From contig NZ_AHBZ03000021.1 of the NCBI RefSeq assembly GCF_000238375.3, forward strand, positions 62,001 to 126,000: 64,000 nt of DNA, given 5' to 3'. This DNA is from Pseudoalteromonas citrea (GTDB lineage: Bacteria > Pseudomonadota > Gammaproteobacteria > Enterobacterales > Alteromonadaceae). The notes beneath the pieces were generated by a model, which saw only the letters and a list, made by a program, of their open reading frames with translations, was not told the origin of the DNA and did not search any database. Position numbers and translations under genes: made by a program. How positions within the stretch are numbered: the first letter of the stretch is position 1; every line of letters begins with the position of its first letter. Positions 25,423-35,900 of the stretch are shown here, piece after piece.

Positions 25423-26979
25423 TTAAGCCAGTTTATCTGATGCCACTTTATACTTTGGATCTTCGATAACATTGACTTCCACTAAATCATTCGCTTTATC
25501 AAGTAAATCTTTACAGTCTTGGCTTAAGTGCCTCAAATGCAATTTCTTACCTGCTTTAGTGTATTTCTCTGCTAAATTGTCAATGGCTTCAATCGCGCTG
25601 TGGTCCGATACGCGACTATGTTTAAACTCAACAATGACATCTGCAGGGTCATTAGCAACATCGAATAATTCACTGAAGTTTTTAACCGAACCAAAAAACA
25701 ATGGCCCATGCAATTCATATACTTTAGAGCCTTGTTCATCGATATAATTATTCGTGTAAATGTGTTTAGCATGCTCCCATGCAAACACCAATGCTGACAC
25801 AATAACACCCACACACACTGCAATTGCGAGATCAGTTACGACTGTAACCCCTGACACCAACACGATGACAAACGCATCAGTTTTGGGAATGCGCTTCATA
25901 AGGCGGAAGCTTGACCACTCAAATGTGCCCAACACAACCATAAACATAACGCCAACCAAAGCTGCTAATGGGATCATCTCGATTAGGCTTGCCGCAAATA
26001 AAATGAAGCCAAGCAATAAAAGTGCTGCTGTTATGCCTGACAAGCGACTGCGACCACCAGAATTAATGTTGATCATAGACTGACCTATCATCGCACAACC
26101 ACCCATTGCGCCAAATACACCGCATGTCATATTTGCAGCACCTTGACCAATACATTCGCGGTTACTATTACCACGCGTGTCTGTAATTTCGTCAATCAAA
26201 GTTAATGTAAGTAATGACTCAATCAAACCAATTGCGGCTAAAATAAGTGCATAAGGGAATATAATTCTGAACGTTTCAAAATTAAACGGCACCATTGGGA
26301 TATGAAACTCAGGGAAACCACCCGCAATAGTTGCATTCACATCACCTGACATATCTTTTAGATAGTCGAGAACCGTTCGTGCTTCAAGGTCTAGTCCAAT
26401 TACTAAGCCAGTTACAACCAATATTGCCGCTAATGACGACGGAATGGCGGTGGTGATCTTGGGCAAAAATTGAATAATTGCCATGGTTAAGGCAACAAGC
26501 CCCCCCATTATTAGCAATGGTGAACTTTCCATCCATTGAAGCTGACCATCAGCATCCATCACCTTAAATTGGCCTAGCTGTGCTAAGAAAATGACAATCG
26601 CGAGGCCATTTACAAAACCAAGCATAACGGGGTGAGGGACCATTCGAATGAATTTCCCCAACTTAAATACTCCAGCGAGTACTTGCAATACCCCCATCAG
26701 CAACACCGTTGCGAATAAATATTCAACCCCATGCTCAACAACTAAGCTCACCATAACAACGGCCAATGCGCCTGTTGCTCCAGAAATCATACCTGGGCGA
26801 CCACCAAATATTGAGGTAATTAAACCGACAATAAACGCAGCATATAAACCCACTAGTGGGTCTACTTGTGCTACAAATGCGAAAGCGACCGCTTCTGGGA
26901 CCAGTGCTAATGCAACGGTCAATCCAGACAGTATGTCATTTTTAGCAGAGCTTGGCGCCTTGCCGATTAAATTAAACAT
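25423..26979 (-). CDS. SulP family inorganic anion transporter
   Basis: 518 residues. A multi-helix SulP core (to ~410) carries the [27 protein letters not shown] entry motif, then a C-terminal STAS domain (~430-510; [22 protein letters not shown]). SulP members move sulfate, bicarbonate or other anions with Na+ or H+. The specific anion cannot be assigned; related short bacterial proteins include the BicA-like bicarbonate carriers. It is monocistronic between two terminators. Confidence 0.92.
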   Translation of the reverse strand: MFNLIGKAPSSAKNDILSGLTVALALVPEAVAFAFVAQVDPLVGLYAAFIVGLITSIFGGRPGMISGATGALAVVMVSLVVEHGVEYLFATVLLMGVLQVLAGVFKLGKFIRMVPHPVMLGFVNGLAIVIFLAQLGQFKVMDADGQLQWMESSPLLIMGGLVALTMAIIQFLPKITTAIPSSLAAILVVTGLVIGLDLEARTVLDYLKDMSGDVNATIAGGFPEFHIPMVPFNFETFRIIFPYALILAAIGLIESLLTLTLIDEITDTRGNSNRECIGQGAANMTCGVFGAMGGCAMIGQSMININSGGRSRLSGITAALLLLGFILFAASLIEMIPLAALVGVMFMVVLGTFEWSSFRLMKRIPKTDAFVIVLVSGVTVVTDLAIAVCVGVIVSALVFAWEHAKHIYTNNYIDEQGSKVYELHGPLFFGSVKNFSELFDVANDPADVIVEFKHSRVSDHSAIEAIDNLAEKYTKAGKKLHLRHLSQDCKDLLDKANDLVEVNVIEDPKYKVASDKLA

Positions 26980-27007
26980 TCATATCCTCTTGATTTACAA
27001 CGAACAG

Positions 27008-27042
27008 AAAAGCGCTGGATTCTATCAAAATCCAGCGCTTTT
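27008..27042 (-). terminator. intrinsic terminator after the Lrp-family gene
   Basis: A 13-bp perfect stem, AAAAGCGCTGGAT with ATCCAGCGCTTTT, and a ~9-base loop. It closes the M14 peptidase-hydrolase-Lrp gene series on the minus strand, and would equally stop read-through from the plus strand. Confidence 0.9.
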
Positions 27043-27110
27043 AACAAATGATGAACATTAACTATAGTACATTGTGGTTGTTTTAATATGACAACAGAGC
27101 TGACGCTTTA

Positions 27111-27569
27111 TTATAATGGTAATGCAGTGGTACGCTTTACACACGTCATTGTCACATTAGAATGCACTTCTTGTACGTATTCTAAGTTAAGCAAGTTGTC
27201 GCGAACAAATTGCTCATACCCTTCTATGCCACGTGAGATTATACGTAACATGAAATCCATAGTTCCTGCCATGGTATAGCACTCTGTGACCTCGTCATAA
27301 CTCATAATCAAGCTTTCAAACTCTGACAAATGATTACGTCCGTGATTTGATAAACGTACATGGGCATAAACCAGCATATCAAACCCTAGCTGTTTCTCAT
27401 CGAGTAATGCAACCTTGCCTTTGATATACCCATCTTGTTCTAGCTTGGCGATTCTGCGCCAACATGGTGACTGGGATAACCCTACTTTATCAGCGATCTC
27501 TGCTGTAGACAGACTTGCATCTTGCTGTAATAGTGCCAATATTTGGCGATCAACCTGATTTAAAGACAT
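27111..27569 (-). CDS. Lrp/AsnC family transcriptional regulator
   Basis: 152 residues from ATG 27569; the frame extends to 27656 but MSLNQVDRQIL is the usual family start. The N-terminal helix-turn-helix is visible (STAEIADKVGLSQSPCWRRIAKLEQDGYI). The rest is the RAM effector-binding domain (HSNVTMTCVKRTTALPL at the end). Regulators of this type respond to amino acids. It lies 70 bases downstream of the metallo-hydrolase gene on the same strand; a link to peptide or amino acid metabolism through the upstream M14 peptidase is possible. Confidence 0.92.
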   Translation of the reverse strand: MSLNQVDRQILALLQQDASLSTAEIADKVGLSQSPCWRRIAKLEQDGYIKGKVALLDEKQLGFDMLVYAHVRLSNHGRNHLSEFESLIMSYDEVTECYTMAGTMDFMLRIISRGIEGYEQFVRDNLLNLEYVQEVHSNVTMTCVKRTTALPL

Positions 27570-27639
27570 ATTTTCGTTCTTAATTTTAATTAAATTAGAT
27601 AAATTATACATACAGAACCAATCTCTGTCTGTACTTTCC

Positions 27640-28299
27640 TTAGCCGTACTGGCCACTCATAAATGGGTTCGTACGTTTTTCATGACCAATCGTTGTATTT
27701 TCTCCATGCCCAGATAGCACCAATGTTTCATCTGGGAGAGAAAATAGCTTTTGCCTTATTGATTCTTTTAATTGCGCTGAATTTCCTTTTGGAAAGTCTG
27801 TTCGTCCAATCCCGCCTTTAAATAACACATCCCCCACGATCACCGTTTTGGCACGTTCTTCATAAAAGACAATATGCCCTGGAGTATGTCCAGGGCAAAA
27901 ACGCACTTCTAACTTTATTTCACCTATCTGTACGGTATCGCCTGACTCCAACCAACTATCAGGTAAAAACGCTTCTTTAGGTGCAAAGCCAAACATTTGT
28001 GATTGCATGGGTAATGCATCAAACCAAAACAGTTCATCTTTGTGTGGACCAATAATCTTAATATTAAGTGTATCTCTTAATATATCCGCTGCACCAACGT
28101 GATCGAGATGACCATGTGTTAACAAAATAGCATCAACGTTTAAATTATTATCAGCAATCGCTGATAATAATTTATCGGGGTCGCCACCAGGATCAATCAG
28201 TGCACTTTTACCCGTGATTCCACACGTGATGATACGCGCATTTTGCATAAACGGTGTTACTGGAATTGTTAAAACGTGCACCCTACTCTCCAAATTCAA
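27640..28299 (-). CDS. MBL-fold metallo-hydrolase (YcbL/glyoxalase II type)
   Basis: 219 residues. The zinc-binding HxHxDH motif is THGHLDHVGA; further ligands are in CPGHTPGH, VGDVLF and GHGENTTIGHE. The LSGHGENTTIGHE ending is characteristic of the small glyoxalase-II-like YcbL group, which hydrolyses thioesters such as lactoylglutathione or persulfides. The substrate is not proven. Its start overlaps the end of the upstream M14 peptidase gene by 17 bases, so both are likely co-transcribed. Confidence 0.9.
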   Translation of the reverse strand: MNLESRVHVLTIPVTPFMQNARIITCGITGKSALIDPGGDPDKLLSAIADNNLNVDAILLTHGHLDHVGAADILRDTLNIKIIGPHKDELFWFDALPMQSQMFGFAPKEAFLPDSWLESGDTVQIGEIKLEVRFCPGHTPGHIVFYEERAKTVIVGDVLFKGGIGRTDFPKGNSAQLKESIRQKLFSLPDETLVLSGHGENTTIGHEKRTNPFMSGQYG

Positions 28300-30067
28300 A
28301 TAATACAGGGTACTTTAAATAAGCCTGATCATAAAAAGGGGTTTTTTTATAAAGCCATGTTAAGCGTGCTTTGGCATTATTTGCAAAATCACTATCTTCA
28401 CGTATCTTTTTATCGAACTCTAAAGCCATGGCTGGGTTATTTTTTAACATAGAACGGGCATAAGGTTCCAATGCATAATTTTCAACATACTCTGTTCGTT
28501 GAAAAATAGTATTGAATTCACCCCACTGAAAAAATGAATCTGGCGCTTGTGGGTGTAGCAAATGCGTGATCAACTCTGACTTATTTTGATCGGTCGAGAC
28601 GTAGTACCAATTAGTTAAAGAGCGTGCGGTCAATGCATCAAATGCGAAATCTGCTGAGACTCTAAACCGCCCCTCAAATGGCGAGCTAGCAAACTTGTGC
28701 TTGCTGACTCGAGCTTGCTGTAAACCTACCTTTTCTTCGCTCGAAGTGATTTTTTCAACTAGTACCCCATGTAATCTTAACTTTTCTACGATATCTGGAT
28801 AAGCCGGCGGTATATAAAAAGCCTTTGGCACAGAAACGGTCTTGGCCACTTCTTTTTGCCAATAAATAGGTAAATTATCGTAAAACTTTGGTTCTCCTAA
28901 ATATTTGGCTTCCATTTGACCTGATATTGCACTTTCAAAGTTCTTATACGAGATCCCTTTAAATTGAATATGGTCAGGCTGTTTTGCATAACTACGTTGC
29001 ACAACAATTTTATCGGGTTTGCTCGCATACTCTCGCTCTACTGCAGCTTCCAACAGAGTATGATCCTTAGCCAAAGCAGATACAGCACCATCTAAAAACA
29101 CATAAGTTCCCAAAACTCTTTGTTTATAGGGCTTTAGTGAGTGGTTCTCAACCAAAATCGTAGGGATACTCGCAAGATCCCCCCAACCATTCGAAAATCT
29201 TGGTGTAGCAACCCAACCAGCTAACCCCTGTTTGAAATCACGTTTATTCTTTACAAAGACCAATGGGCCAGCAACGTGATCATTTTTAGTCAGTGTTTTG
29301 TCAATGTGTGGTTTAAAATGCTCATCAAGTACTTTTGCTATGGCAGGTGACTCACTGGCAAACTGGGGGTTGTATCCATACGTTACATCATATTGATAGT
29401 CGGCACCATCGGTAACATGCACGTCAACATAAAGGTCTGGCCTATAACTATTAATAACAGCCAAAATAGCGCGGACTTCCGGTGTATCTAGTTTTGTATA
29501 GTCGCGGTTCAAATTTAAATTGTTCGCATTAGTACGAAAGCCCATTTCGATTGGACCACGCTGATTAATACGATTAAACTCTCCTCGCCTTTCATGGCCA
29601 TCAACATTTAAAATTGGCACAAATAGAATATTAACCTTAGACAATATATCTAAACGTTTACCCGTTGCGATATCACGTAACAACATAAAACCGGCATCTT
29701 TACCATCTATTTCTCCAGCATGAATTCCCGCCTGAATCAACAGCGTTGGCTTGACACTATTGGCTATATCACTTTCACTAAACTTGCCCTGCTCACAAGC
29801 TACGAGCATTTTTATCGCTCGACCCGCTTTGCTTTTACCAATATCAATCGCTTTAAACTGAGTTGGATTTGCTGCTACCAATCGTTCAACAAATGCCATT
29901 GTCTGAGTATAATCAGGTGATGCCATACCGTCACTTAGCTCAAAATCAGTGGTTAAAGGGCCATTTTTCTGCATTAACTGCAGACTTTTACCTTCCCACG
30001 CCATCAGTGGCGGTAAGTAAGTGTCCATACTGATTGTTGCTGATAACATAATAATAGTGGCAATCAT
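28283..30067 (-). CDS. exported M14 family metallocarboxypeptidase
   Basis: About 594 residues from ATG 30067, which gives a signal-like hydrophobic N-terminus (MIATIIMLSATIS). Zinc ligands of M14 are present: HAGEIDGKDAG (HxxE) and the later His in VDVHVTDGADYQYD. A catalytic Glu may lie in ILVENHSLKPY. The C-terminal half has no recognised domain but is usual for these large M14 proteins of marine bacteria. It probably trims peptides in the periplasm. Overlaps the YcbL-type hydrolase downstream. The longer start at 30100 lacks a better signal. Confidence 0.88.
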   Translation of the reverse strand: MIATIIMLSATISMDTYLPPLMAWEGKSLQLMQKNGPLTTDFELSDGMASPDYTQTMAFVERLVAANPTQFKAIDIGKSKAGRAIKMLVACEQGKFSESDIANSVKPTLLIQAGIHAGEIDGKDAGFMLLRDIATGKRLDILSKVNILFVPILNVDGHERRGEFNRINQRGPIEMGFRTNANNLNLNRDYTKLDTPEVRAILAVINSYRPDLYVDVHVTDGADYQYDVTYGYNPQFASESPAIAKVLDEHFKPHIDKTLTKNDHVAGPLVFVKNKRDFKQGLAGWVATPRFSNGWGDLASIPTILVENHSLKPYKQRVLGTYVFLDGAVSALAKDHTLLEAAVEREYASKPDKIVVQRSYAKQPDHIQFKGISYKNFESAISGQMEAKYLGEPKFYDNLPIYWQKEVAKTVSVPKAFYIPPAYPDIVEKLRLHGVLVEKITSSEEKVGLQQARVSKHKFASSPFEGRFRVSADFAFDALTARSLTNWYYVSTDQNKSELITHLLHPQAPDSFFQWGEFNTIFQRTEYVENYALEPYARSMLKNNPAMALEFDKKIREDSDFANNAKARLTWLYKKTPFYDQAYLKYPVLFEFGE

Positions 30068-30217
30068 GCTGTATTCTCTAATTCTTTGCCTGAATAGCAC
30101 AATTATATCAATATTTTATTTAACAGCTTACAATGTGCGGTGATTCAACAAGAATATGCAGCTAATAACATGTTGCTCACATATTTACGGACTTTTTGCT
30201 AAAACAAAAACAATTTT

Positions 30218-31041
30218 ATGAAAACGATATTAATTACAGGTGTTCTACGGGGATAGGTTACTATTGCGCAAAAAAACTACACCAAGAAGGCTATAAAGTC
30301 ATTGCATCATGTAAAAAGAAGTCTGATGTAGAAGCGCTTACTAGCCAAGGCCTTACATGTATACAACTGGACTTAGCATCTAACCAAAGTATTCATGATG
30401 GCTTTAATCGCGCGCTTGAACTATGTAATGGACAGCTGGATGCACTCTTTAATAATGGCGCATACGGGCAGCCTGGCGCTGTTGAAGATTTGCCAACTGA
30501 CGCATTACGAGCACAGTTTGAGGTCAATGTTTTTTCTTGGCATACGCTGACAAATTTAGCCTTAAAACACATGCGTACTCGAGGTACAGGCCGTATTATT
30601 CATAACTCTTCAGTATTAGGGCTCGTTGCACTTCCCTACCGAGGCGCCTATAACGCCAGTAAATTTGCTTTAGAGGGACTAGCAGATACAATGAGAATGG
30701 AGCTTTCTCAAACTCAGATTCAAGTTAGCTTAATTGAACCTGGTCCAATCTTATCGAAATTTAGAGAAAATGCGTTACAAGCCTTCATGAAGAATATTAA
30801 TGTTCAAGATAGCGCACACGCAGATAACTACCAAAAACAACTCAACCGGCTTGAATCTAACTCTACACCGCAAGCCTTCACGTTAGGTCCTGACGCCGTT
30901 TATAGCAAATTACTCCATGCCCTTACGGCAAAAAAAGCAAAGCCAAGATACTACGTAACATTTCCAACATACCTCATGGGCTACTTAAAAAGACTCCTAA
31001 GTACGACAATGCTAGATAAGATTCTGCTTAAGAATAAGTGA
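30218..31041 (+). CDS. short-chain dehydrogenase, apparent one-base frameshift in the NAD motif
   Basis: The natural start is ATG 30218 (MKTILITG). The following CSTGIGYYCAKKLHQEG is in the next frame: the sequence reads ACAGGTGTTC where ACAGGTTGTTC would keep the frame. One T is missing at about 30241-30242, inside the glycine-rich NAD(P)-binding motif. The rest (275 residues) is intact SDR: FNNGAYGQPGAVEDL, catalytic Ser in NSSVLG and Tyr-xxx-Lys in YNASKFALEG. A TTG-started frame from 30196 lacks the first beta strand. Either a real inactivating deletion or a sequence error; the intact downstream frame favours error or a very recent event. Confidence 0.8.
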
Positions 31042-31221
31042 TCAGCATAGGCTTACCCTCACTGAGCGTAAGCTTTGAAATAGATATACCGGGCATTAAT
31101 TACAAGTACTCGCGGGTCAACAAATAAGTAACGATACCTATTGCGAATTTAACTTTTAGTATACTTAAGGTATTAATTAAAAAAGGGGGACGCGGTAACA
31201 AAGTTTCGCTTGGCAGGATCA

Positions 31222-31247
31222 AAAAAAGGAGCTCATGGCTCCTTTTT
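31222..31247 (-). terminator. intrinsic terminator of the thrS-infC-rpmI-rplT operon
   Basis: GGAGC pairs with GCTCC around a 5-base loop, flanked by A and T runs. On the minus strand a run of seven T follows the stem. It lies 22 bases after the rplT stop. Confidence 0.9.
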
Positions 31248-31268
31248 CGCATAATAAGTATAAACTTA

Positions 31269-31628
31269 TTAAGCAGTAAGGCTCTCTTTTGCTTTTGCAA
31301 CTAGTGCTGCGAAAGCTACTTGATCGTATACTGCGATATCAGCTAGGATCTTACGATCGATTTCAATCGATGACTTTTTAAGGCCATTGATGAAACGGCT
31401 GTAAGATAGGCCATTTTGACGTGAAGCTGCGTTGATACGTGCAATCCATAGTTGACGGAATGTACGTTTCTTAGCTCTACGGTCACGGTATGCATATTGA
31501 CCAGCTTTAGTGATTGCTTGGAACGCTACGCGGTAAACACGTGAACGTGCTCCATAGTAACCTTTAGCTTGTTTTAATACTTTTTTGTGACGTGCACGTG
31601 CGACAACGCCGCGTTTAACTCTTGCCAT
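31269..31628 (-). CDS. rplT: 50S ribosomal protein L20
   Basis: 119 residues, opening [29 protein letters not shown], with the [24 protein letters not shown] signature. It binds 23S rRNA early in large-subunit assembly. In gammaproteobacteria it also represses translation of rpmI and itself by binding the mRNA leader. It is the last gene of the operon and lies 15 bases after rpmI. Confidence 0.98.
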   Translation of the reverse strand: MARVKRGVVARARHKKVLKQAKGYYGARSRVYRVAFQAITKAGQYAYRDRRAKKRTFRQLWIARINAASRQNGLSYSRFINGLKKSSIEIDRKILADIAVYDQVAFAALVAKAKESLTA

Positions 31629-31643
31629 TTCTGATATCCTCTA

Positions 31644-31844
31644 TTAAGCGAATGGTAACATACGGTTGATAAGACCAAGGTCATTTTTATGAACCATAGA
31701 CTTAGCACGTAGGTGTAGCTTACGCTTAGATGATTTCTTAGTCAGAATGTGACGAAGATGCGACTGCTTGCGCTTAAAACCGCCTGAAGCAGTTTTCTTG
31801 AAACGCTTCGCAGCGCCTCTGTGTGATTTTAGCTTATAAGCCAT
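31644..31844 (-). CDS. rpmI: 50S ribosomal protein L35
   Basis: 66 residues: [38 protein letters not shown], then [16 protein letters not shown], the family consensus. Small basic large-subunit protein. In this arrangement its translation is normally the point of L20 autorepression. A TTGGAG Shine-Dalgarno sits before the ATG at 31844. The 182-base gap to infC upstream holds a structured leader. Confidence 0.98.
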   Translation of the reverse strand: MAYKLKSHRGAAKRFKKTASGGFKRKQSHLRHILTKKSSKRKLHLRAKSMVHKNDLGLINRMLPFA

Positions 31845-31859
31845 TGCAATAACTCCAAT

Positions 31860-32010
31860 AGTATTGCTTAAAACAATGTAAGTAGGCGGATGTTACCATC
31901 GCTTGGAAGGCCTAACTTACAACCATATTCCGGTGAAGGGTCGCCCCTTTCTTTAAGACCGGTCAATACAGGTGACCAAAGGTACTTTAAACCTGCATTA
32001 AATTCGCGCG
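31860..32010 (-). promoter_or_regulatory. probable L20-responsive leader upstream of rpmI
   Basis: The infC-rpmI gap is 182 bases, much longer than operon spacing elsewhere here. Read on the minus strand it holds complementary segments such as GACCGGTC and AAGGGGCGACCCTT that can fold. In E. coli L20 represses through a pseudoknot in this region. The exact structure was not worked out here. Confidence 0.45.
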
Positions 32011-32026
32011 CATTTTACCGTATCTA

Positions 32027-32572
32027 TTACTTTTTAGCAATAGGAGCCATCATCATTATCATCTGACGACCTTCAACACGATTTGGGAAAGACTCAACTA
32101 TTGCTAAATCTTCTAAATCGCCTTTAACACGGTTCAATAAGTCGATGCCGATTTCTTGGTGTGCCATTTCACGGCCACGGAAGCGAATAGTGATTTTAGC
32201 TTTGTCGCCCGCTTCTAAGAATTTTCTTAGGTTACGTAGCTTAACTTGGTAATCACCTTCATCAGTACCTGGACGGAACTTGATCTCTTTGATTTGGATC
32301 TGCTTCTGCTTTTTCTTCTGTTCTTTTTGTAATTTTGCTTTTTCAAAAATGAACTTACCGTAATCCATCACTTTACAGACAGGGGGTTCAGCATTTGGAC
32401 TTATTTCAACTAAATCCACACCTAATTCATCAGCAATCGCCTGAGCTTCTCTTAACGACATGATTTTCGGTTCTTGGCCTTCTACACCAGATAATCGAAC
32501 TTCTTTCGCTGTTATTTCTTCATTGATACGATTTTTTTGAGCTGTAGTTTGCCCTTTTTTTCCGCCTCTAAT
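32027..32572 (-). CDS. infC: translation initiation factor IF-3 with ATT start
   Basis: 181 residues counted from an ATT start at 32572; a GGAGG Shine-Dalgarno lies 8 bases upstream, and the first codons read (ATT)-RGGKKGQTT, matching E. coli IF-3 (AUU start, 180 aa). The rare AUU codon lets IF-3 repress its own translation. Conserved blocks: [39 protein letters not shown] and [17 protein letters not shown]. It lies 83 bases after thrS in the same operon. An upstream TTG at 32596 is not the real start. Confidence 0.96.
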   Translation of the reverse strand: MRGGKKGQTTAQKNRINEEITAKEVRLSGVEGQEPKIMSLREAQAIADELGVDLVEISPNAEPPVCKVMDYGKFIFEKAKLQKEQKKKQKQIQIKEIKFRPGTDEGDYQVKLRNLRKFLEAGDKAKITIRFRGREMAHQEIGIDLLNRVKGDLEDLAIVESFPNRVEGRQMIMMMAPIAKK

Positions 32573-32655
32573 GGTACGTTCCTCCAAGAATATCAAAATA
32601 TATTGTGTGCAGTTTGAATCTAGCTACTGCACACAGGTTTTATTACTTACAATTT

Positions 32656-34566
32656 TTACTTACGGTCTTTAATTTCAGCACTAATATGTGCGATAAAATC
32701 ATCAACCGAGAATTTGCCTAGGTCTTCACCCTTGCGAGTTCTCACTGCTACTTCTTGTTGTTCTACTTCTTTATCTCCAACAACAAGCAGATATGGTATA
32801 CGTTTTAAAGTATGCTCCCGAATTTTAAAGCCTATCTTCTCATTTCTCAAGTCGGCACAGGCTCTAATTCCAAGTTTATTTAATTTTTGTACAGTTTCAT
32901 GCACATAATCAGCTTGTTTATCGGTAATATTCATTATTACCACTTGTTTTGGCGCTAACCAAGTTGGGAAGAGACCCGCGTATTCTTCAGTTAGTATACC
33001 AATAAAGCGCTCAATAGAACCCAAAATAGCTCGGTGGATCATCACCGGTGTTTTACGTTCATTATTTTCAGCGACATATGTTGCGCCCAAACGACCTGGT
33101 AATGCAAAGTCAAGCTGAACAGTACCACACTGCCATGCACGCTCTAGGCAATCATACAAAGTGAATTCAATTTTTGGTCCGTAGAACGCACCTTCACCAG
33201 GCAAGTATTCAAATTCAATATTATTGACTTTCAATGCTTCAGCCAAAGCTTGCTCTGCTTTATCCCAAATATCGTCTTCACCAATACGCTTTTCAGGGCG
33301 CGTTGATAACTTAACCACTATTTTTTCAAAGCCGAACGTTTCATAAGTATCGTAGACCATCTTGATACACTGTGAAACTTCGTCCATAACCTGATCTTCT
33401 GTACAGAACACATGCGCATCATCTTGCGTGAAGCCACGTACACGCATTAAGCCGTGTAATGCACCTGACGGCTCATTTCTGTGACAGCAGCCAAACTCTG
33501 CCATACGCAGTGGTAAATCACGGTATGACTTTAAGCCTTGGTTAAATATCTGTACATGGCCTGGGCAGTTCATCGGCTTGATTGCATATTCACGTTTTTC
33601 TGACTCAGTTGTGAACATTGCATCTGAATATTTATCCCAGTGGCCTGACTTTTCCCATAAACCACGGTCCATCATCATTGGACCTTTTACTTCTTCGTAG
33701 CTATATTCGCGAAGCTTTTCACGAACAAACTCTTCTAGTTCACGGTAGATACTCCAACCGTCATTGTGCCAAAACACCATGCCTGGCGCTTCTTCTTGCC
33801 AATGCCATAAATCAAGTGCTTTACCAATTTTACGGTGATCACGCTTTTCAGCTTCTTCTAAACGCTTTAAGTACGCTTTAAGTTGCTTTTTATCTGCCCA
33901 AGCGGTGCCGTAAATACGTTGCAGCATTTTATTTTCAGAGTTACCACGCCAATATGCTCCAGCAACTTTCATTATTTTAAAATGTTGGCAGAATTTCATA
34001 TTAGGAACGTGAGGACCACGACACATATCAACATATTCATCATGGTGATATAAACCGGGTTTATCATCTTTATCGATATTTTCGTCTAAGATCTCAATCT
34101 TATAACTTTCACCACGCGCTTCAAACGCATCACGCGCTTCTTGCCAAGAAACTGTTTTCTTAACAACATCGTAATTCGTTTTTGCAAGCGCTAACATACG
34201 CTTTTCTATTGCGTCCAAGTCTTCTTGCGTTAGAGAATGCTCTAAGTCAACATCATAGTAAAAACCATTATCAATCGTTGGACCGATTGCCATTTTTACA
34301 TCTGGGAATAGCTGCTTAATTGCGTGACCAATAAGGTGAGCACATGAGTGACGAATGATTTCTAGTCCGTCATCGTCCTTTGCAGTGATGATTTCTAAGC
34401 TTGCATCTTCACTTATAATGTCACACGCATCAACGCGCGTGCCATTAACTCGACCCGCAATGGTCGCTTTAGCCAAGCCTGGCCCAATATCTTGAGCAAC
34501 ATCTAAAGTAGAAACTGGATTTTCAAAAGTACGCTGACTACCGTCAGGAAGCGTAATAATTGGCAT
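32656..34566 (-). CDS. thrS: threonine-tRNA ligase
   Basis: 636 residues, usual length. Order of domains: TGS (1-60), editing domain with [15 protein letters not shown] and the Cys/His zinc-like CRGPHVPN motif, class II catalytic core with motif 2 [29 protein letters not shown], and a C-terminal anticodon-binding domain (~535-636). It charges tRNA-Thr. First gene of the thrS-infC-rpmI-rplT operon. In E. coli ThrRS binds its own mRNA operator; I did not identify a tRNA-like operator here. Confidence 0.98.
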   Translation of the reverse strand: MPIITLPDGSQRTFENPVSTLDVAQDIGPGLAKATIAGRVNGTRVDACDIISEDASLEIITAKDDDGLEIIRHSCAHLIGHAIKQLFPDVKMAIGPTIDNGFYYDVDLEHSLTQEDLDAIEKRMLALAKTNYDVVKKTVSWQEARDAFEARGESYKIEILDENIDKDDKPGLYHHDEYVDMCRGPHVPNMKFCQHFKIMKVAGAYWRGNSENKMLQRIYGTAWADKKQLKAYLKRLEEAEKRDHRKIGKALDLWHWQEEAPGMVFWHNDGWSIYRELEEFVREKLREYSYEEVKGPMMMDRGLWEKSGHWDKYSDAMFTTESEKREYAIKPMNCPGHVQIFNQGLKSYRDLPLRMAEFGCCHRNEPSGALHGLMRVRGFTQDDAHVFCTEDQVMDEVSQCIKMVYDTYETFGFEKIVVKLSTRPEKRIGEDDIWDKAEQALAEALKVNNIEFEYLPGEGAFYGPKIEFTLYDCLERAWQCGTVQLDFALPGRLGATYVAENNERKTPVMIHRAILGSIERFIGILTEEYAGLFPTWLAPKQVVIMNITDKQADYVHETVQKLNKLGIRACADLRNEKIGFKIREHTLKRIPYLLVVGDKEVEQQEVAVRTRKGEDLGKFSVDDFIAHISAEIKDRK

Positions 34567-34832
34567 GATATGTCCTATTTACAGTGGTGACACCTACAAT
34601 GCATCACATGTATAAAAAATTAATAATAATAATTGAATGTGCCTAACAACGCTTTTACGAATAAGCATTGGATTACACAAGTAATTTACCTGTACTGTGT
34701 TTGAGGTCTTTCAAACCAGCAAGTATTTTGACTGTGCCCGTGACGAAATTCAAGAGAAAGACTAAAATTGATTCATAAAATGCAAATTTACTGCTCAATT
34801 TGAGTATAAGTAGTATAAAACTAAGGTATTCC

Positions 34833-35837
34833 ATGGCACATTCTCAGCACTATTGCTTCGCTTCACTAAATTTGCTTAATTTCACAGCGCCACCTTATTC
34901 GTTTTATCAACCTCATGAAACGTATAATGACACACAGTGGCAATCAAAAACTCAATTCATCACAGGTCTTATCGAGCATATCGATCCTACCTTAATTGTG
35001 TTTCAAGAAGTTTTCAGTGTGCAAGTACTTGAAGCATTGTGTAAGGACTTAGGGTTAGCACACTTTGCCGTCGTTGATACGCCTCAGCCTGATAGTATGT
35101 ACCCTACAGTGTTATTTAACCCTGTAGTTGCTGTCGCATCCAAGTACCCTTTCACAAATGTCGAAGCATTAGAGCCTTGTCCTGAACTACTTGAATACCT
35201 GAATAATCAGCAGCAGTTTAGATTCAACCGGACGCCAATCAAGTGTAAAGTCGAGTTAGAAGGTCTCGGGCCGATTGTCTGCTATGCCGTGCACTTTAAA
35301 TCTCAACGAGTACTCTCAATGGCGCATATGCTGGGCAGTTCAGAACAAGATGATCCACTACTAACCTTATTGCATGAAACCGTAGGCACAATGCAATCGC
35401 AAATATCCCGCTCGTTAGAAGCCTCTATTATTTATTATGATGCTTTAAAAACACAAAGAGAGCAAAATTGTGCAACATTAGTGATGGGGGATTTTAATGA
35501 CCAACTCAGTAGCCCAGCCCTATCTTTTATGACGCAAACCTTTCCACCTCAAGTCAGTAGTAACGCCCCTTTTGATAGTGTTGGCCTATTTGATAGCTAC
35601 ATATTTGCTGACAATACCGTTTCATTAACTGAAAAGCCGCCCACACATTTTTATAAAGGTAAAGGTAACGTGCTTGATTACATTCTCGCTTCTAAAAAAT
35701 TTAATCCAAATCAAATTGAACCCACAGTAAAAACCCTTACCTACCACAACTATGATGGCCACCTTGATGCAAAAAGAACCGAAGAAGATATCCGATATTC
35801 AGATCATAGTGCGATTGCAATAAAGGTCTCGCTATAA
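34833..35837 (+). CDS. endonuclease/exonuclease/phosphatase family protein
   Basis: 334 residues from ATG 34833, after a TAAGG site; an upstream TTG at 34800 lacks one. The EEP fold is shown by FASLNLLNF at the N-terminus, the catalytic Glu in TLIVFQEVFSVQ, MGDFNDQLSSPAL (Asp-Asn), VLDYILASKKF and the terminal His in RYSDHSAIAIKV. No signal peptide. These proteins cleave phosphodiester bonds in nucleic acids, nucleotides or inositol phosphates; the substrate cannot be told from sequence. It is divergent from thrS. Confidence 0.88.
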   Translation: MAHSQHYCFASLNLLNFTAPPYSFYQPHETYNDTQWQSKTQFITGLIEHIDPTLIVFQEVFSVQVLEALCKDLGLAHFAVVDTPQPDSMYPTVLFNPVVAVASKYPFTNVEALEPCPELLEYLNNQQQFRFNRTPIKCKVELEGLGPIVCYAVHFKSQRVLSMAHMLGSSEQDDPLLTLLHETVGTMQSQISRSLEASIIYYDALKTQREQNCATLVMGDFNDQLSSPALSFMTQTFPPQVSSNAPFDSVGLFDSYIFADNTVSLTEKPPTHFYKGKGNVLDYILASKKFNPNQIEPTVKTLTYHNYDGHLDAKRTEEDIRYSDHSAIAIKVSL

Positions 35838-35900
35838 TCTTTTGATTTAGTTCAGTGATTGCTATAATCGCCCAAGATTTTATATAAACTGGAAAGACAA

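Noticed and set aside
30196..30217. TTG-started form of the short-chain dehydrogenase
   Set aside because: It lacks the first beta strand and glycine motif, which are present out of frame at ATG 30218.
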